From: JBNKHG01 sp050290225
Lineage (GTDB): Bacteria; Pseudomonadota; Gammaproteobacteria; Pseudomonadales; Cellvibrionaceae
Length of the DNA stretch: 64,000 bases
NCBI GenBank assembly: GCA_050290225.1
Contig: JBNKHG010000057.1
Span: forward strand, 1 to 64,000
Direction: 5' to 3'
This document shows, one piece after another, positions 42,711-50,524 of the stretch. A program made the position numbers and the translations under genes. Each line of letters starts with the position of its first letter. Positions within the stretch are counted from its first letter, which is position 1. The notes beneath the pieces were generated by a model. The model was given only the letters and a program-made list of their open reading frames with translations. It was not told the DNA's origin and did no database searches.

Positions 42711-44996
42711 TCAGAAGTTATAACCCAATGTCAAACCATAGGTGCGCGGCGGTGCCAGGAACCCTGCATTGGAGCGTGAGCTGTTGATCACAAAAGTACC
42801 CATATAGATGGTTTCATCAGTCAGGTTCTTGCCCCACAGGTTAATGCTCCAGTGCTCATCTGCGGAGGTGAACTTGAAGTTGGCATTGACTGTGGTCACT
42901 GAATCCTGACTCAGTTCCTCGTGGTTGAACTGGGAGAAGTAGACGCGATCCTTGTAGGCGGCGGAGAGGCCGGCCGAACCCTGCCAGTCACTGCCCGGCA
43001 ACTGGAAGTCCAGGGTGACGCCCAGGCTGTAGGCCCATTCCGGTGATTGCACCATCTGGTTTCCTGACAGTTGTTGTGACAGGTCCACACTGGCATCGAT
43101 CAGCCCCAGTTGTTGAAATACCGTGTCAAAGGGATCGGTGGAGACATAATCGTCAAAGGTGGCATCGAGATAGGTGGCCGAGCCGTCAAAGCGCAGGTTG
43201 TCAGTCGCCAGCCAGGTAAATTCAGCTTCGGCGCCCTTGATTTCCGCCGAGGCTGCGTTTTCGTACACCAGGGTAAAGCCGCTGGAGCCGGCCGGGACAC
43301 TGCGTCCCTGTTGCAGGTCAGTGTAATCGTACATAAAGGCAGCGGCATTGAAGCGCAAACTGTCTTCCATGAACATGCCTTTCATGCCAAATTCAAAGGC
43401 ATCGACGATTTCCGGCTCGAGAACGGGTGAGCGCTGCCCCGAGAGGAAAATTCCGCTCTTGAAGCCTTCGGAATAGCTGGCGTAGACGATGACCCCCTCT
43501 TTGGCGTCCCACTCCAGTCGTACGCTGGGGGAAAACTCGTTAAAGCTTTTCTCATCGCTGAAGGTGATTGGCGTGACCATACCGGGGGCGATCCAGCGAG
43601 TGGTGTCGCCCTCCTTTTTCTCGTAGCTGTAGCGACCGCCGACATTCAGTGTCAGCGTGTCGGTCAATGTATAGGCGACATTGGAGAAGAGGGCATAGGC
43701 TTCGGTCTCGCTGGAACCGATGAAGTTAAAACAGATGTCGTCGAGATCGCCATCGATGACAGAGGCGGACACATTGTCCGCTACGGTACAACGGGGTGGC
43801 CCAACGGGGAGTGCCAGGTCGAGCAGGTTGGCGGAATCAATTTCCTCCGCGTAATAGTAGAGCCCCACCAGCCCGTGGAACTTCTCGCCTTCAAAGTTGA
43901 GCCGCAGCTCCTCGCTGGTCTGATCGGTCTCGAAACTCTCGGACCACACATAGAAATCCACCTCGGTCATGTCGAAATCGGCCTGCGGGGTTTTGTCAAA
44001 AGTCTGGTAGTTGGTCAGGGATGTCAGCGACAGACTGTCGTTGATCTGCCAGTTGTACTCCAGGCTGACAGAGCTTTGGTCTCGTTCGTTCTGCAGGTTG
44101 GCGGTTGAATTTATATCCCGCTCATCGACAGCCCGTTGCCCCGAAATCGGTTGCGGTTCCAGTGCCGGTATGGGTGCCGGGTCGTAGGAGGGCGCCCGGA
44201 ACTTGGGCATGTAGTTGGTGTCGTCCTCCCGATGGTACTCGGCCGCCAGTCTCAGGTCCATGTTGTCGGACAGCTGCCACGTCAGTTGTCCGCGAATGGA
44301 TTGTTGATCGGCATCGTCGATATCATCGCCGGTAGCGATATTTTCGCCGTAGCCTCCACGGTCCACACTTCGCAGGGCGATGCGACCCTGCAAGTTGTTG
44401 GCAAGCTCGCCCCCCACAGCTCCTTCGAATTTGGACAATTCATAATTGCCCAGTGTCAGGCGTGCATAGCCGGACAGCTCCTCGGTGGGTTTATAGGTGA
44501 TGACATTGATGGACCCGCCGGTGGCGTTGCGTCCGTAAAGGGTACCCTGGGGGCCGCGCAGCACCTCAATGCGCTCCACATCAAACAGCGAGCCAAATTG
44601 AGCCGAGGACTGTCCGGTGACCACGCCGTCGAAGTGCATGGCTACGGAGGGATCTCCTCCCGCGAAGGGGTTGTCGGTACCGATACCGCGAATCATTACC
44701 TGGGCAAAACCGAAACTCTCACCAATCTGCAGGCTGGGCGCCATGTTTTGGATGTCCTGGATATTGTTGACATCGGTATTGGATAACTGATCTCCGCTAA
44801 GCGCCGTAATGGCGGCGCCGATGTCCTGGCTGCTCTCCTGGCGTTTTTGGGCAGTGACAATTATTTCTTCGATAACTGCGGCTTGTGCGGTTGTTGGTAC
44901 CAAGGCTGCGGTGGCCAGCATGCCTGAGGCCAGGGCCCTCGACAGCTGCGGGTGGGGTAGTGTTAAAAAGGGGGGTGTTTTATGTGTCTGGCTCAT
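42711..44996 (-). CDS. TonB-dependent outer-membrane receptor (ferulate block)
   Basis: 761 residues, AGGAGAG upstream. Signal peptide to about residue 40 (...PTTAQAAV), TonB-box-like IEEIIVTAQKR, plug with VMIRGIGTDNPFAGGDPSVAMHFDGVV and VERIEVLRGPQGTLYGRNATGGSINVIT, and the barrel ends in PRTYGLTLGYNF. Directly upstream of the ferulate genes on the same strand, so it may bring hydroxycinnamates, their esters or lignin fragments across the outer membrane (inference). Family is certain, ligand is not. Confidence 0.9.
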   Translation of the reverse strand: MSQTHKTPPFLTLPHPQLSRALASGMLATAALVPTTAQAAVIEEIIVTAQKRQESSQDIGAAITALSGDQLSNTDVNNIQDIQNMAPSLQIGESFGFAQVMIRGIGTDNPFAGGDPSVAMHFDGVVTGQSSAQFGSLFDVERIEVLRGPQGTLYGRNATGGSINVITYKPTEELSGYARLTLGNYELSKFEGAVGGELANNLQGRIALRSVDRGGYGENIATGDDIDDADQQSIRGQLTWQLSDNMDLRLAAEYHREDDTNYMPKFRAPSYDPAPIPALEPQPISGQRAVDERDINSTANLQNERDQSSVSLEYNWQINDSLSLTSLTNYQTFDKTPQADFDMTEVDFYVWSESFETDQTSEELRLNFEGEKFHGLVGLYYYAEEIDSANLLDLALPVGPPRCTVADNVSASVIDGDLDDICFNFIGSSETEAYALFSNVAYTLTDTLTLNVGGRYSYEKKEGDTTRWIAPGMVTPITFSDEKSFNEFSPSVRLEWDAKEGVIVYASYSEGFKSGIFLSGQRSPVLEPEIVDAFEFGMKGMFMEDSLRFNAAAFMYDYTDLQQGRSVPAGSSGFTLVYENAASAEIKGAEAEFTWLATDNLRFDGSATYLDATFDDYVSTDPFDTVFQQLGLIDASVDLSQQLSGNQMVQSPEWAYSLGVTLDFQLPGSDWQGSAGLSAAYKDRVYFSQFNHEELSQDSVTTVNANFKFTSADEHWSINLWGKNLTDETIYMGTFVINSSRSNAGFLAPPRTYGLTLGYNF

Positions 44997-45400
44997 GGGG
45001 TCTCTCCTGCTTGTGCGCTTTTATTGGTTAGCTTTCTTGTCTGCGCGTTTTGGCTTGCAAAAGGTTAAGTGAGTCGGGAGATGTTAGGAATGGCAGGAAG
45101 TGACGAAAAACTTTGCAAAAAATTTGGATATTCTTTTTATGCAAAATGGTGTGCAGGTTATATAGCTTTTTGGGCTTAATGCTGGGGTATTAATCGGGCT
45201 GGAGATCAGAGAGAAAGGGGTGTAGGGGTTTCCGGAAAAACGTCGGAACCCGCTGAATATCCCCGTATTAAAGGAAATGCCACTGAGTAGTGGTACCGGC
45301 CCGATTTACCTCCAGCGGTACTAAAAGGCGCAATATGGGGGCATTTGCATAGGGTTGCACCCTGGGCGTAACTACAAAGTTCCGATTGTTTTACGCTCAG
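44997..45400. other. Intergenic region, ferulate to ectoine boundary
   Basis: 404 bp without a gene, holding the promoter side of the minus-strand TonB receptor and the 3' side of the MarR gene. Two imperfect inverted repeats are visible, GGGTTTCCG/CGGAACCC around 45226-45256 and GTACCG/CGGTAC around 45290-45321. No other feature recognised. Confidence 0.4.
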
Positions 45401-45934
45401 TTAATCCGTATCCCCTTCCGATTCTGAAAACGCACCGGATTTTTCGATGGAAGTGTTCAACCGATCCAGTTTACCGACATCCAGTACCGGAGATGCGTCA
45501 ATGTGTTGAGCATCCATCATGTAGGCTACCCGCTGCAATGAGGAGATTATCATCGTCTGTTCCCACTCCTGCAGGTCGGAAAATTGCCGGGTAAAGTGCT
45601 CCTGCAAGGGAGTGGGGGCATTTTTCAGAACCTCCACGGCGTTGTCCGTAAGATAGGCGTGGACTTTGCGTTTGTCCTGATCCGAACGTTCCCGGTAAAC
45701 CAGGCCCCGCTTTTCCAGGCGATCGAGAATGGTGGTGACGGTCGCCTGACTTAGGCTCACATCGTTGGCCAGCTCGCCAATGGTGACTTCACCCTTATCC
45801 CTGATCGTCTGCAACAGCAATATCTGTGGCGCTGTAAGACCGCTGGTCTTGGCCAGATATTTTGAGTGCAGGTCGGTGGCTCTAATGACACGACGTAACG
45901 CCACCAGCACTTCATCAATGCGATTCAAATTCAA
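45401..45934 (-). CDS. ectR: MarR-family regulator, EctR type
   Basis: 177 residues with a MarR winged helix (about 30-110: LTAPQILLLQTIRDKGEVTIGELA and SLSQATVTTILDRLEKRGLVYR). Length and the neighbourhood match EctR, the MarR-type repressor of ectoine operons in methylotrophs. Unlike the usual case it is separated from ectA by the cheW-like gene on its own strand. A palindrome matching the EctR operator form (8+2+8) lies upstream of ectA. Confidence 0.75.
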   Translation of the reverse strand: MNLNRIDEVLVALRRVIRATDLHSKYLAKTSGLTAPQILLLQTIRDKGEVTIGELANDVSLSQATVTTILDRLEKRGLVYRERSDQDKRKVHAYLTDNAVEVLKNAPTPLQEHFTRQFSDLQEWEQTMIISSLQRVAYMMDAQHIDASPVLDVGKLDRLNTSIEKSGAFSESEGDTD

Positions 45935-45998
45935 CCCCTTCTCATTAGGTAGAGTAGCCGGGGTATTATATTCCAGAATGCTATCGGAGCCGATAATG

Positions 45999-46442
45999 TT
46001 ATTCCTCCAGTGGTAGTGACTTCAGATAATGGGCAATATCGGTCTGTATCAATAAGCCAGAATGATGTTGGATGGTCCCGCGTATGATCCCGCTCTCCCC
46101 CTGACAGGCGGAAGTGTCTACATCGGTGGGCCGAAACTTCACTATTTCAATCACCTGATCTACAACCAGGCCTAGTGGCCCCCGGTCTGTATCAAGAAGG
46201 ATTACCCGCCAATCCTCTGTGGGGGTTGACGCTTCGAGTCGCAGCAGCCTGCGCCCTGAGGCAATGGTAATAATTTCCCCGCGGACATTCAGGATGCCGT
46301 CGATCTCAGTCGGAGCGCCCGGTACCGGTACGGGTGCCGAGTACCTGATAATCTCCCCCACGGTGCTTACCGGGTGAACATATCGTTCGCCAGACAAGCA
46401 AAAACAGATCCATTGTTGATCGATTAACGTATCGGCATTCAA
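45999..46442 (-). CDS. CheW-domain protein
   Basis: 147 residues that are almost entirely a CheW fold: WICFCLSGERYVHPVSTVGEIIRY, IDGILNVRGEIITIASGRRLL and DRGPLGLVVDQVIEIVKF, the last being the classic CheW core. CheW proteins couple chemoreceptors to the histidine kinase CheA. No receptor, CheA or other chemotaxis gene is nearby, and it lies between ectR and ectA, transcribed with ectR. A role in sensing osmotic state or ectoine is an attractive guess without direct support. Confidence 0.85.
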   Translation of the reverse strand: MNADTLIDQQWICFCLSGERYVHPVSTVGEIIRYSAPVPVPGAPTEIDGILNVRGEIITIASGRRLLRLEASTPTEDWRVILLDTDRGPLGLVVDQVIEIVKFRPTDVDTSACQGESGIIRGTIQHHSGLLIQTDIAHYLKSLPLEE

Positions 46443-46495
46443 GAGAAGTAGCCTAAATTTACCCGGTTTGTGTATCTAATATCCATAGTGTACAA

Positions 46496-46513
46496 TGTTT
46501 AGAGATCTAAACA
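46496..46513. promoter_or_regulatory. EctR-type operator upstream of ectA
   Basis: TGTTTAGA-GA-TCTAAACA, a perfect palindrome of 8-bp half-sites separated by 2 bp. The published EctR site of Methylomicrobium (TATTTAGT-GT-ACTATATA) has the same half-site length and spacing and a similar TTTAG core. It is in the AT-rich cheW-ectA intergenic region, 132 bp before ectA and 53 bp before the cheW-like gene, so it could control both directions. Confidence 0.75.
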
Positions 46514-46645
46514 ATAAAAAATAAAAATTATCGATCTGTCGCTAAATACTTATATACAACCCTAAATGTCACATAAATTTCCAAACCAAGGGGATTTATT
46601 GGGTGTATATAGTTTTGATTACTAATTAAATGAACTGAAAGTAAT

Positions 46646-47194
46646 ATGTCGATGAACTACGCGAATCAGATTGAATTGCGTCGTCCTGTCCCCGAAGACG
46701 GCATGGCGGTATTTGAATTGATTCAACAGTGTCCGCCCCTCGATACCAACTCCGCTTACTGCAACTTGCTGCAGTGCACCCATTTTGGAGGCACCTCAGT
46801 TGCCGCCTGGTTAAAAGGGGAGTTGGTGGGGTTTATTTCCGGCTATATGCCCCCCGAGCAAGTCAATACCCTTTTTGTTTGGCAGGTCGCTGTGAGTGAG
46901 CGGGCGAGAGGCCTGGGGCTGGCAACCCGGATGCTGGAGCATATTCTTAACCGACCGCAGTGTCGGGAAATCGTTTACCTGGAAACCACTATTACCGAGG
47001 CCAACCGAGCTTCATGGGCGCTGTTTACGGGTTTTGCCAACAAGATGGAGGCAAACCTTGATTCGAGCGTGGGATTTGATCGGGAATGCCATTTTCACGG
47101 CGAGCACGAAACAGAAATGTTAGTGCGAATAGGGCCATTAAATTGCGCGGCGTCACGTGCACCGGAACCATTGGATACGGGTTCCGTTCGATAA
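46646..47194 (+). CDS. ectA: L-2,4-diaminobutyrate acetyltransferase EctA
   Basis: 182 residues, GNAT fold with IELRRPVPEDGMAVFELIQQC-type N-terminus, the acetyl-CoA-binding loop ERARGLGLATRMLEHIL and YLETTITEANRASWALF. It acetylates L-2,4-diaminobutyrate at N4, the second step of ectoine synthesis. Starts at ATG 46646; first gene of the ect operon, 18 bp before ectB. The palindrome 132 bp upstream suggests EctR control. Confidence 0.95.
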   Translation: MSMNYANQIELRRPVPEDGMAVFELIQQCPPLDTNSAYCNLLQCTHFGGTSVAAWLKGELVGFISGYMPPEQVNTLFVWQVAVSERARGLGLATRMLEHILNRPQCREIVYLETTITEANRASWALFTGFANKMEANLDSSVGFDRECHFHGEHETEMLVRIGPLNCAASRAPEPLDTGSVR

Positions 47195-47212
47195 ATTACA
47201 GGAGATATCACT

Positions 47213-48520
47213 ATGAAAATTTTTGAAGAAATTGAATCGGAAGTGCAGAGTTACGCCCGATCATTTCCCCGGGTATTCAATCGCGCCAAAGGCGAATTTC
47301 TCTACGATGAAGAAGGCAATGAATACCTGGACTTTTTGGCGGGCGCGGGAACCCTGAACTACGGCCACAACAATACGATCTTCAAGCAGACGTTACTGGA
47401 GTATATTAATAACGACGGCATTACTCACGGCCTGGATTTACACACCCAGGCCAAAGGGGAATTTCTGCAAACTTTCAATGAAAAGATCCTGAAACCGCGC
47501 GGCCTGGATTATGTGGTGCAGTTTACCGGCCCCACGGGCACTAACGCGGTAGAGGCGGCCATCAAGCTGGCGCGCAACGTCACCGGTCGCGAATCGATCA
47601 TCGCCTTTACCAATGGCTTTCACGGGGTGACGTTGGGGGCGCTGGCAGCGACAGGTAACTCTCATCATCGCGGGGCCGCGGGTGTCAGTCTCAACGGCAC
47701 GGTGCGTATGCCTTATGACGGTTACCTGGGAGAGGATATCGATACAACTGCCTATCTGGACAAGGTGCTTTCCGATTCCAGCAGCGGCGTCGATAAGCCT
47801 GCCGCGGTGATCGTTGAGACTGTGCAAGGAGAGGGCGGCATCAACGTTGCCAGTGTCGAGTGGCTGAAAAACCTCGAGTCGGTCTGCCGAAAACACGGCA
47901 TATTGATCATTGTTGACGATATACAGGCGGGCTGTGGACGTACCGGTACCTATTTCAGTTTTGAAGAAGCTGGCATCCAGCCGGACATCGTCACGCTGTC
48001 GAAATCCCTGGGTGGCTATGGTCTGCCCTTTGCCGTGGTACTGTTCAGCCCCGAAATTGATCAATGGAAACCCGGTGAGCACAACGGCACTTTTCGTGGC
48101 AACAACTTTGCCTTTGTTACGGCAAAGGCTGCGATCGACGCTTATTGGTCGAATGATAACTTCTCTAATGAGGTTAAGCGCAAAGGCGAGTACATCTCCC
48201 AGCGCCTGGAAGCCATTGTGGCGAAGTATGGTGAAGGTCACTTTACCACCCGCGGTCGTGGCATGTTTCAGGGTATCAATTGCGTCAATGGTGAGATTGC
48301 CGGGAAAATCACCCGCAAGGCGTTTCAAAACGGGCTCATCATTGAAACCAGTGGCGCCGACGATCAGGTGGTCAAATTCTTATGTCCATTGATTATCAGT
48401 GACGACAACCTGAAAAAAGGGATCGATATTGTCGAGCAGGCTATCAGGGAGGTGTGCGCGAAAGAGGATTCCATTCCTGAGGCGGTCGATTACTTCGGTC
48501 TCGATCGCCTGGCAAGTTAA
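47213..48520 (+). CDS. ectB: Diaminobutyrate-2-oxoglutarate transaminase EctB
   Basis: 435 residues, class III PLP aminotransferase with AGGAG upstream. FTGPTGTNAVEAAIKLARN, IVDDIQAGCGRTG and the PLP lysine in TLSKSLGGYGLP are visible. It converts L-aspartate-semialdehyde and glutamate to L-2,4-diaminobutyrate, the first committed step. Length normal (about 420-435). Confidence 0.96.
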   Translation: MKIFEEIESEVQSYARSFPRVFNRAKGEFLYDEEGNEYLDFLAGAGTLNYGHNNTIFKQTLLEYINNDGITHGLDLHTQAKGEFLQTFNEKILKPRGLDYVVQFTGPTGTNAVEAAIKLARNVTGRESIIAFTNGFHGVTLGALAATGNSHHRGAAGVSLNGTVRMPYDGYLGEDIDTTAYLDKVLSDSSSGVDKPAAVIVETVQGEGGINVASVEWLKNLESVCRKHGILIIVDDIQAGCGRTGTYFSFEEAGIQPDIVTLSKSLGGYGLPFAVVLFSPEIDQWKPGEHNGTFRGNNFAFVTAKAAIDAYWSNDNFSNEVKRKGEYISQRLEAIVAKYGEGHFTTRGRGMFQGINCVNGEIAGKITRKAFQNGLIIETSGADDQVVKFLCPLIISDDNLKKGIDIVEQAIREVCAKEDSIPEAVDYFGLDRLAS

Positions 48521-48536
48521 CCGGGCAAACAAGGGG

Positions 48537-48821
48537 ATGGGAAGAGGACAAAGTCGTGTGTTTACCAGCGAAACGCTGCGTGTTTGGCGGGGTGAGCGCA
48601 GGCTGTTGCCCACAGAACCAACGTCAAAGGAGGAGACCCGGATGCTGCTCCTGCGTTGTCTCAGCGGGCGTGGGTACTTGCGGATTATGTCAAATCCGAA
48701 TCGTCTTCTCATAACGCAAGGTCACGAGTTGCGAGTCCCGGGTGGTGAAATAGCCACTATCAGCGGCTCGCGAAATATGATTATTGAATTGAAAACCATT
48801 GAACAACGGGAAAGCAGTTGA
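48537..48821 (+). CDS. Small uncharacterised protein between ectB and ectC
   Basis: 94 residues from ATG 48537, or 87 from GTG 48558, which has GAGGA at a better distance. The stop TGA overlaps the ectC ATG by one base, so translation is coupled. The second half (LLLRCLSGRGYLRIMS ... GHELRVPGGEIATISG) has short beta-strand and turn patterns that recall small cupin-like DUF2917 proteins; this is a visual resemblance only. Ectoine operons normally have ectC directly after ectB. It might be a ligand-binding or regulatory protein of the cluster; function unknown. Confidence 0.6.
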   Translation: MGRGQSRVFTSETLRVWRGERRLLPTEPTSKEETRMLLLRCLSGRGYLRIMSNPNRLLITQGHELRVPGGEIATISGSRNMIIELKTIEQRESS

Positions 48822-49225
48822 TGATAGTTAGAGATTTAGCGGAAGCGGAAAAAACCAGTCGAAGAATTGTGTCGCCGGATGGTAATTGGGAAAGCACTCG
48901 ATTGTTGCTCAAAGAGGACAATATGGGCTTCTCTTTCCACATTACCACCATTTATGAAGGGGCAGATTTTCAGATGCACTATCAAAATCATTTGGAATCT
49001 GTGTACTGCATGTCGGGCGAGGGAGAGGTGGAAACGCTGGATGATGGCAAACGCTATCCGATCAAGCCTGGAACCGTTTATATCCTGGACAAGCACGACA
49101 AACATGTGTTGCGGGCCTTTAAACAGATGAAAATGGCCTGTGTGTTCAACCCGCCACTGAATGGCAAGGAGGTGCATAACGCTGAAGGAGCGTATGAACT
49201 GGACGCGGAGTCAGCCGGAGAGTAA
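48821..49225 (+). CDS. ectC: L-ectoine synthase EctC
   Basis: 134 residues from ATG 48821, cupin fold with MIVRDLAEAEKTSR, LESVYCMSGEGEVE and VYILDKHDKHVLRA. The iron-binding residues known from EctC fit E59, Y87 and H95 (constant offset of two from the Paenibacillus enzyme). Closes N4-acetyl-diaminobutyrate to ectoine. Coupled to the upstream small ORF and followed by ectD after 15 bp. Confidence 0.97.
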   Translation: MIVRDLAEAEKTSRRIVSPDGNWESTRLLLKEDNMGFSFHITTIYEGADFQMHYQNHLESVYCMSGEGEVETLDDGKRYPIKPGTVYILDKHDKHVLRAFKQMKMACVFNPPLNGKEVHNAEGAYELDAESAGE

Positions 49226-49240
49226 AGAGGGCGTTTGGAG

Positions 49241-50185
49241 ATGAGTGCGACCTTCAACTTTGTAACTGACAATACCGTAGATTGTTATCCGTCCCGCAGT
49301 GGCCATAAAGCGACTATCCGCAAGCGTCAGGATCCAGTGGTTTATGCCGGGAACGACGGGAGTGGTCCCATCGAACGTGCGCTGGTTCAGCAGTACGAAG
49401 AACAGGGGTTTCTGTTGCTGGAAAATGTCTTCAGTGCTGAAGAGATCGTAGCGTTCCAGGCTGAATCGGATCGATTAAGGCACGACCGGGAGATTCAGGC
49501 CTCTGGCGAAACGATTACCGAACCGGGTAGTGGTGATGTGCGCTCTGTATTCAAAGTGCACGCTATCAGCACTGCATTCTCAAGGCTGGTAGCCGACGCC
49601 CGTCTGGCAGGTATCGCGCAATACCTGTTGAATGACCAAGTCTATATTCACCAGTCCCGACTCAACTACAAACCCGGCTTTCGCGGCAAGGAGTTTTACT
49701 GGCATTCGGATTTTGAAACCTGGCACGTGGAAGACGGGATGCCGCGAATGCGGGCGTTGAGCATGTCGATCACATTGACAGAAAACACGGGTAATAACGG
49801 CCCTCTCATGTTAATCCCAGGCTCGCACAAGGATTATGTGGTGTGTGAGGGGGAGACGCCTGAGGATCATTATAAAATGTCGCTGAAAAAGCAGGAATAT
49901 GGCGTTCCCAGTGATGAGTGTCTCAGTCGATTGGTGGGTGCCGGTGGTATAGTGGCGGCAACCGGAAAACCCGGCAGTGTCATTATATTCGATTGTAATG
50001 TCATGCACGGTTCCAATGGTAATATTACACCTTGGCCCCGCAGCAATGTGTTTTTTGTGTATAACGCACTGAGCAATCGAGTGGTGGCTCCCTTTTGTAA
50101 CAGGTCTCCGCGCCCGGAATACATTTGCAGCAGAGAACATATCGAGCCCATTGTCCCTCAGCGGGTAGAGGACTTTTATGAATGA
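49241..50185 (+). CDS. ectD: Ectoine 5-hydroxylase EctD
   Basis: 314 residues from ATG 49241, with AGAGG upstream. Fe(II)/2-oxoglutarate dioxygenase with the EctD signature WHSDFETWHVEDGMPRMR (holding the H-x-D metal ligands), the second histidine in MHGSNGNITPWPRSN and LMLIPGSHKDYV. Converts ectoine to 5-hydroxyectoine. The 3' end overlaps the next gene by 8 bp. Confidence 0.97.
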   Translation: MSATFNFVTDNTVDCYPSRSGHKATIRKRQDPVVYAGNDGSGPIERALVQQYEEQGFLLLENVFSAEEIVAFQAESDRLRHDREIQASGETITEPGSGDVRSVFKVHAISTAFSRLVADARLAGIAQYLLNDQVYIHQSRLNYKPGFRGKEFYWHSDFETWHVEDGMPRMRALSMSITLTENTGNNGPLMLIPGSHKDYVVCEGETPEDHYKMSLKKQEYGVPSDECLSRLVGAGGIVAATGKPGSVIIFDCNVMHGSNGNITPWPRSNVFFVYNALSNRVVAPFCNRSPRPEYICSREHIEPIVPQRVEDFYE

Positions 50186-50522
50186 CAAGGAAGTTGCGCT
50201 TCTAAAATACCTGCTCCGCAAACATATCGAAGAGCTGGAATGGATTTTGGGTGGGGCGCAGCCATCAGCAGAACGGAAGCACAGCCAGTCGGATGACCCA
50301 TCGGCGAGTCTGGATTTGACCATATCTTCAGAAGTTGAAGACAGGCTGATTCAGATTGCCAAGGATGAACTCAAACAGTTAGCGCAAAACATGGTATGGC
50401 TTGACAGTGAGGATGCCGGTTGTTGTGAGAGCTGTGGCTGTGACATCCCCCTGGACCGGCTTGTCGCTGTGCCCACAACACGACAGTGCATCGATTGCGC
50501 TGAGGAAAACGACGAGAACTAA
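50178..50522 (+). CDS. DksA/TraR-type C4 zinc-finger protein
   Basis: 114 residues. C-terminal zinc finger CESCGCDIPLDRLVAVPTTR..C..C with C83, C86, C104 and C107, and an N-terminal acidic helical part that may form a coiled coil. DksA/TraR proteins enter the RNA-polymerase secondary channel and modulate promoters, often with ppGpp; this one is shorter than DksA (about 150). It starts inside ectD (8-bp overlap) and lies 2 bp before ask, an uncommon partner in an ectoine operon. It may tune transcription of this operon or of osmotic genes (inference). Confidence 0.85.
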   Translation: MNDKEVALLKYLLRKHIEELEWILGGAQPSAERKHSQSDDPSASLDLTISSEVEDRLIQIAKDELKQLAQNMVWLDSEDAGCCESCGCDIPLDRLVAVPTTRQCIDCAEENDEN

Positions 50523-50524
50523 TA

